DNA of 64,000 nucleotides from Ramazzottius varieornatus. Lineage: Eukaryota > Tardigrada > Eutardigrada > Parachela > Ramazzottiidae. Below, piece after piece: positions 59,531-64,000 of the stretch; positions within the stretch are counted from its first letter, which is position 1, and each line of letters opens with the position of its first letter. A model generated the notes under the pieces. It searched no databases and had not been told where the DNA came from. It saw only the letters and a program-made list of their open reading frames with translations. The stretch spans positions 1,014,656 to 1,078,655 of the forward strand of contig BDGG01000014.1 of NCBI GenBank assembly GCA_001949185.1, read 5' to 3'. A program made the position numbers and the translations under genes.

Positions 59531-60420
59531 AGTTTTTCTCTGTTTGATTTGTCTGTGCAAAGGGCAACCTCTGTGATAACTTTCTAGCAGAACTTATGGC
59601 GTTTATAATTCAATGTCTGTACGTTCTTTGCAGTCACTGAGGTCATCCGAGATTGCATGAAAGTGAGCGCTGTGCCGCTACCGGGCGTAAGCAAAGCGGC
59701 AGACATTCACTGGCGGCATATGCAAGCCGTATACGTACGCTATACCCATTGAGCTGTCCCGTAGGCGAAGCCAGATTCATCGGAATTAACCGGAATTAAC
59801 CCGAACTCGAGCCGTTGGTCACATGACGAGTATTACATTCGGGCACCAATTTTTTGCCACATTGGCTATTGCGCAGCGCCATGGCTGCCGCCTACTGACG
59901 GATCATGGCACGAACTTTCTAACTGGCGGCATCCATGCTGTTTTCTAGTATCCCTTCTAGTATCCCTTTTCTAGTATCTTCGGAAATTCGGCGAGGCAGT
60001 CAACCAGGCTGACAAAGTCTCTGATAATTTCTCTGTGTCCTCACCACCACCTCTTACACTGGTTTGTGGATAAGGGTTTTCAAGGCCGCAAACGACGGGC
60101 AGGATTGCCCACCAAACTCAAAACTTGAGCGCAATGGGAGAAGGCGGACTGCTAGGACTGGAAAGAAGGGCGAAATAGCCACTCCCATCAGCCAACCCGT
60201 AACGTCATTCGGCAACGTGCCGTTCTACGAAGCCACACTTTAGTGAATGCATCAAATCTACACGTGTACCGCTGTTAAACTCGAAGGCTAAAAATAACAA
60301 ACACTTTAGGAACCAAAGAACTGAGTCAGAATGACCCTCAGAAGTTAGACGCTAGGAAGTTACAGCCGCGCCTGCTCTGTATACTTTCACAACGTCACTT
60401 GCTGCATTCGGGCACAAAAA
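59531..60420. other. Intergenic, nothing recognised
   Basis: No supported gene or repeat structure. Confidence 0.4.
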
Positions 60421-60489
60421 CTTTTCAGCTGGAGAAAATGTGGAAGCAGATCGAGGAACCAAGTGTTGAGCACCTGCACGAGAATTTAT

Positions 60490-60894
60490 AAATTGCATAC
60501 CCAGTGTCGCTATCTAAAGCATATCTACAGACCTCGAGAAGCATGAAGTCGGTGTAGTTTAGCTGGTCCCCCAACAAGTAATTTCTCCCTACCAGCCACT
60601 GATCCAATCGCTCCAGAACTGCCTTTACCTTCTCTGAAGCATGTCTGATTTCTTGCGGATCTGCAGTCGCTGATAATGAAGTCAAATTCAGATTTGCTAT
60701 CAGCCCCTCAAACGTGTCCTGCTGTTGAATCATCTCTTCGGATTGAGCAACTGCAAATCAGCGGTCTATCAAAAACTGAAGTTAAAGGAATGGATATTGT
60801 TGTACGCTGTACCCAAATTATATTTGCGAGCTAGGTAGCGGAAGATGGCGATGTCTTGCGTAACTTTTACATCTCCATCTATCAAGTAAGCCAC
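60490..60894 (-). pseudogene. Glutathione S-transferase-like fragment (two exons)
   Basis: Minus-strand exon 60894-60813 encodes V-A-Y-L-I-D-G-D-V-K-V-T-Q-D-I-A-I-F-R-Y with the G-site pattern D-G-x-x-K-x-T-Q of mu-class-like GSTs (Ser replaced by Asp after Gln). Exon 60750 to about 60501 adds an all-alpha C-terminal region: V-L-E-R-L-D-Q-W-L-V-G-R-N-Y-L-L-G-D-Q-L-N-Y-T-D-F. The N-terminal exon with the catalytic Tyr is not found immediately upstream, where unrelated-looking sequence sits. It may be a truncated copy, or a gene whose first exon lies further right. Confidence 0.55.
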
Positions 60895-60997
60895 CTGGAA
60901 AAAAATAAAGTGCAGCGTTGGTAAGCTTAGGGACGTGGCTTCCCCGGGCACATGGCCGTGGACTGGCCCTCAAACTTTAATTTCAAAATTATTCCAA

Positions 60998-61432
60998 TCA
61001 ACTGGGAATCCGACCTCCGTCACACTTAAACTTCGAACAAAAAGTTCTACTGACGGTGGATGCGTTGAACGACATGTCATTCATTTGAAGGTTTTCCTTC
61101 TCCTTCAACTCCTTCAGTGCTTCTTTATCCAAGTTTTGAAGCCGGCACTTCTGTCCACCGTGTAGCAGTATCAGCCTGCTCGTATTCGTAAACTGCCAAA
61201 TCAATTCGGTAAGTGATATGTCAACATGGTTAGGACTGTAATATCGGTAGTATAAATTTTGTACCGCGTCGCCGGCGCGAAATGCGAAAACTATCGACGG
61301 GTCCTCTTCCGGTTCAGTTAGATTAGTGATCATGGAAGCTCTCCTGATGAAGCTCTCAACAGCATTCAGGTCCACACTCTGTCTCCGATGAGCGAAAAAG
61401 TGGTTCATTCTGACGGATTTCTGTAGTATCAA
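60998..61432 (-). other. Unrecognised open frame, possible exon
   Basis: A 144-aa minus-strand frame (M-N-H-F-F-A-H-R-R-Q-S to C-S-K-F-K-C) with balanced composition and segments such as F-T-N-T-S-R-L-I-L-L-H-G-G. It lies directly upstream of the GST-like exons on the same strand and might be the 5' part of that transcript, but no G-site helix or catalytic Tyr is seen. Confidence 0.35.
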
Positions 61433-61754
61433 ATCTTGGATAAACCGATCTGTTTACTGCTGACGATACAGAGCATCATTATGATACTATCTCATCGTTA
61501 GAATGTAGTCAACCAACGCATAGAATTTGAAGCATTCGACCGTGGTTAAATATACATGGAAACTTGCGCTGAAGACTCTTTCATTCATCTCAAGAAAGCC
61601 AATAATAATCTGCAACAAGAGCAAGTTGAAGTGTACATGTCAATCAGGGCAATGAGAAAGCCCTCAAAAAGATAACAAATACTTGTGCGTATCGTTTGTC
61701 AGGACACAAGGAAGAAGACTGATAGGACAAAGAAAAGAAAGGCAAAGTCCATAA

Positions 61755-63730
61755 TCAGCAACAGCCATAACGGCTATTTTCATAAAAGCCATGAGGTACT
61801 CTGTGGGGTGGCCATGTCTTCTTCCAGCGGAAAGCGGCGGGGTCGGCCCCCTGACCCAGCACATACAGTCTATAGCAAATGAGGTACTGCGTCCATTTGG
61901 AGCCGTCAATCTCCTCTTCGTGGTACTTTTTACTAAAGACGTTCCATGTGTTCATGGCATCGAAGCCTTCTCTCAGTTCGGCCCCCGATGTCGTCTTGTA
62001 GGCCACCGTCTCCACTGAGACGACGCTGGCTTTGCTCTGGAAGACCCAGTCGTCCATGCGGTCGCCGTTGTGCGACAGCTTCTCGTACTGGGCTAAACGC
62101 CGACAGCAGCCGGGTCGTTTGGTGGCGTGTGGGGCGAACAGCTTGGGCGTGATGAGCAGGGGAGTGGGCATGTCCGGGCTGTGAACGTAGATGAGCCGCA
62201 GGAATTTAATGTAATATTTGTAAAAGTAGTCGTCACGGTAGGTCACTTTGTAGGCGTCGTGAGAATGGACGCCGTCGACAAACACAGCGCGCGTCGACAG
62301 CTGGTTGACGCTCAAAACTTTGGAGTTTCGTGGCAGCTCCCTTAGCTACGAGACGAAAAGCTGACAATTAGCGAAAGTGTCACACTATCTTTAAGGACGT
62401 ATTATTCCACAAAACCTCAGTATTTTCGTATCTGCAACATGTTGCGCACATTGTCTGCGTTTCTCGACGTTAGTGTCACACCGCCTACGTTGTTTACTAA
62501 CGGTGTGGTGTATACGCACGATGGGTTATTATGGCACGGTAAAAATCATGGACCAGGCCTTTTCGCTACGGCGGTACGGAAGCACGTATGTACGCGACCG
62601 ATTCCCACTAATGTACTTGTCAACACTTTTCTATGTTTGAATTTCTATTTTGCCGTCTTTTCCGCCTGTCCTATAATATTTGGGTTTCGGCGGTCCAATT
62701 TGCGTACGAACGTTTCCCAGTCTAATTGTTGACGAAACGAGTTTGAAGTTTTGGGACCCCAAGGGCAAACTTAAACGGCTGATGCAATGTGATGTATCAA
62801 ACATCGGAGAACACGATTCTGAAGTCCAAATGGTCATCTGACCACTGGTAAGATGATTTCGTCAGAAAAGTCTGAAGTGATTCGAAGTTTCGACTGACAA
62901 AGTTTCGACGTCACAACGACTTCCTACAGCCCGAATGTGCGTCTGCATCTGTTCAGACTCGAAACCCCCCTGTGGGGGTGCTTCAGCTACCAATCACCCC
63001 TGAATTTTTGGCAAAATCTTCCCAATAGGGCGAACTGTTTTGTGACACTTCTATCCGTGGCGAAGCGTGGCGGCTTTATGACGCGATGCCCTTGAGTATG
63101 CCGAACAATCTCATGTCAAAAAAGGGTACTTTGGAAGCAAAAAAGTTCGTAGGCAAATTGGGCCGCCGAAACCCATTTGGTGTCCCATAATTACCCATCG
63201 TGCGTGTACTGGTGAATGTGACGGTGATTTCATTAGGGTTTATGAATGTTTAAACTGAGTGGTGGGTGTATTTTTTGTTCGTTGCAATTGTTGAATTGCT
63301 TCACTCACCTTACCGTTAAGCTTGGCCATAATGATGTCAAAGGATTCCACCTTGGGGAAACGAGACGGTTTGTCTTTGACAACGTGCTGCTTGGCTTTCT
63401 CCTTCTTTTCCTTCTGCAGCTGATGCTCGATGACGGAAATTTTTCTCCTCTTCGATCGCCTCTTCTCGATAGACATACTGTATTTCTTGTCTTTCTCTCT
63501 TTCTACCCTGATGTGAGCCTCGCCGGTTCGGGTGGCAGGAAAGACGTCAACAATGCCTATGGTCTGGCGAGCCGGATGTCCCATCACGTACCATATCCGA
63601 AAGCAGTTGACGAACCTCTGTCGCGGTACACTCCTGACAGGCTGCGGGTCCCATGCTGTCAGGTTCATGTCAACACAGAAGGGATCATCCTGATCACGAA
63701 TCTGTAGCGATTCCACGTTTAAGAGGCGAC
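61755..63730 (-). CDS. Unrecognised conserved-looking gene, two 3' exons
   Basis: Exon 63730-63309 (acceptor CAG, donor GTGAGT) and exon 62345 to about 61755 join in phase 0. The first exon encodes F-C-V-D-M-N-L-T-A-W-D-P and a long basic Lys/Arg/Glu stretch ending A-K-L-N-G-K. The second gives L-S-V-N-Q-L-S-T-R-A-V-F-V-D-G-V-H-S-H-D and Y-R-D-D-Y-F-Y-K-Y-Y-I-K-F-L. I do not recognise the family. The product is not obviously membrane-bound and resembles a cytosolic or nuclear protein. The first exon opens mid-frame, so 5' exons should lie beyond 63730, probably beyond the window. The stop at 61755 may be bypassed by a donor near 61800. The intron is occupied by a MITE. Confidence 0.55.
62510..63208. 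mobile_element. Largest mariner-family MITE copy (~700 bp)
   Basis: Left TACGCACGATGGGTTATTAT and right end (inverse of TACACGCACGATGGGTAATT) are TIRs next to TA. Internal blocks such as GACCAGGCCTTTTCGCTACG also occur at 6320 and 11900. It lies wholly inside the intron of the unrecognised right-hand gene. Confidence 0.75.
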
Positions 63731-63779
63731 CTGTGAAAGAAAGTTGACTATAAACAAACGAGGAGAATTCACCTCCATC

Positions 63780-63990
63780 GTCAATCCAAGTCGCGCACGC
63801 CCTCAGCCAATAACAATAAAAATGACCGCCACTTGGAAAACCGATGAGATCGATATCCAAAGTGGCGCACGCTCTTGAACGGTACAATGACTACGTGCGC
63901 AACTTGAAAGAACTATCCGCATAAATTCATTGGCCGACGTTCAAAAACCTGTACTAACCCAAATGACCAATGCAACAGTGCGCGACTAAA
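63780..63990. repeat. Dispersed CAAGTCGCGCAC-type repeat
   Basis: CAAGTCGCGCACGCC, CCGCCACTTGGAAAACC, AAAGTGGCGCACGCTC and GTGCGCAACTTGAAAG occur in alternating orientation, matching the intronic family seen at 25850, 33955, 40195 and 48255. AACAGTGCGCGACTAAAAG near 63977 may be a further unit. Confidence 0.6.
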
Positions 63991-64000
63991 AGGGGGTGTC

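Overview
The window is animal nuclear DNA. Every recognisable gene is split by spliceosomal introns of roughly 50 bp to 1.6 kb. The families are metazoan: a rhodopsin-type GPCR, glutamate decarboxylase, an atrogin-like F-box protein, MINDY, DYRK1 kinase, TyrRS, a CCP1/Nna1-type carboxypeptidase and Ly6 proteins. Short introns, close gene spacing and dense small inverted-repeat transposons suggest an invertebrate with a fairly compact genome. I cannot name the phylum.

Layout. 1-5 kb: the 5' part of a GPCR (minus strand) and several repeats. 5.3-7 kb: a secreted CAP/CRISP-like gene. 7.8-23.5 kb: four paralogous secreted astacin-like genes (three minus, one plus), interrupted at 17.5-21 kb by a complete two-gene Harbinger transposon. 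24.6-29.4 kb: glutamate decarboxylase. 31-33 kb: FBXO25/32. 33.5-36 kb: MINDY deubiquitinase (minus). 37.4-41.2 kb: DYRK1-type kinase. 41.9-43.7 kb: cytosolic TyrRS (minus). 45.2-49.5 kb: CCP1-type carboxypeptidase. 49.9-52.1 kb: two Ly6-like genes. 53-60 kb: gene-poor and transposon-rich, including a 3.3-kb element with ~520-bp terminal inverted repeats carrying a BIR (IAP-type) ORF and a broken Polinton/Maverick-type integrase. 60-64 kb: a GST-like fragment and an unrecognised multi-exon gene running towards the right edge.

The most interesting system is the astacin-like cluster. All four members keep the astacin scaffold: signal peptide, WP-x-x-x-I-x-Y start, Cys pairs, a Met-turn-like segment and the L-S-x-x-D-C end. 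In every copy the zinc-binding motif HExxHxxGxxHE is lost, and its second His is always Asn. The three short members end in the same tail (D-A-N-G-N-P). The fourth replaces that tail with about 330 residues of repeat domains resembling cadherin or FN3/Ig folds. Intron phases at the first and last shared junctions agree in all four. This looks like a tandemly expanded family of secreted pseudoproteases under selection for a non-catalytic role.

The remaining genes are a mixed housekeeping and neuronal set with no operon-like logic. Single-base frame breaks occur in otherwise well-conserved genes (the CCP1-like carboxypeptidase, the second Ly6 gene, the plus-strand astacin-like gene), so assembly indels should be excluded before calling any of them pseudogenes.
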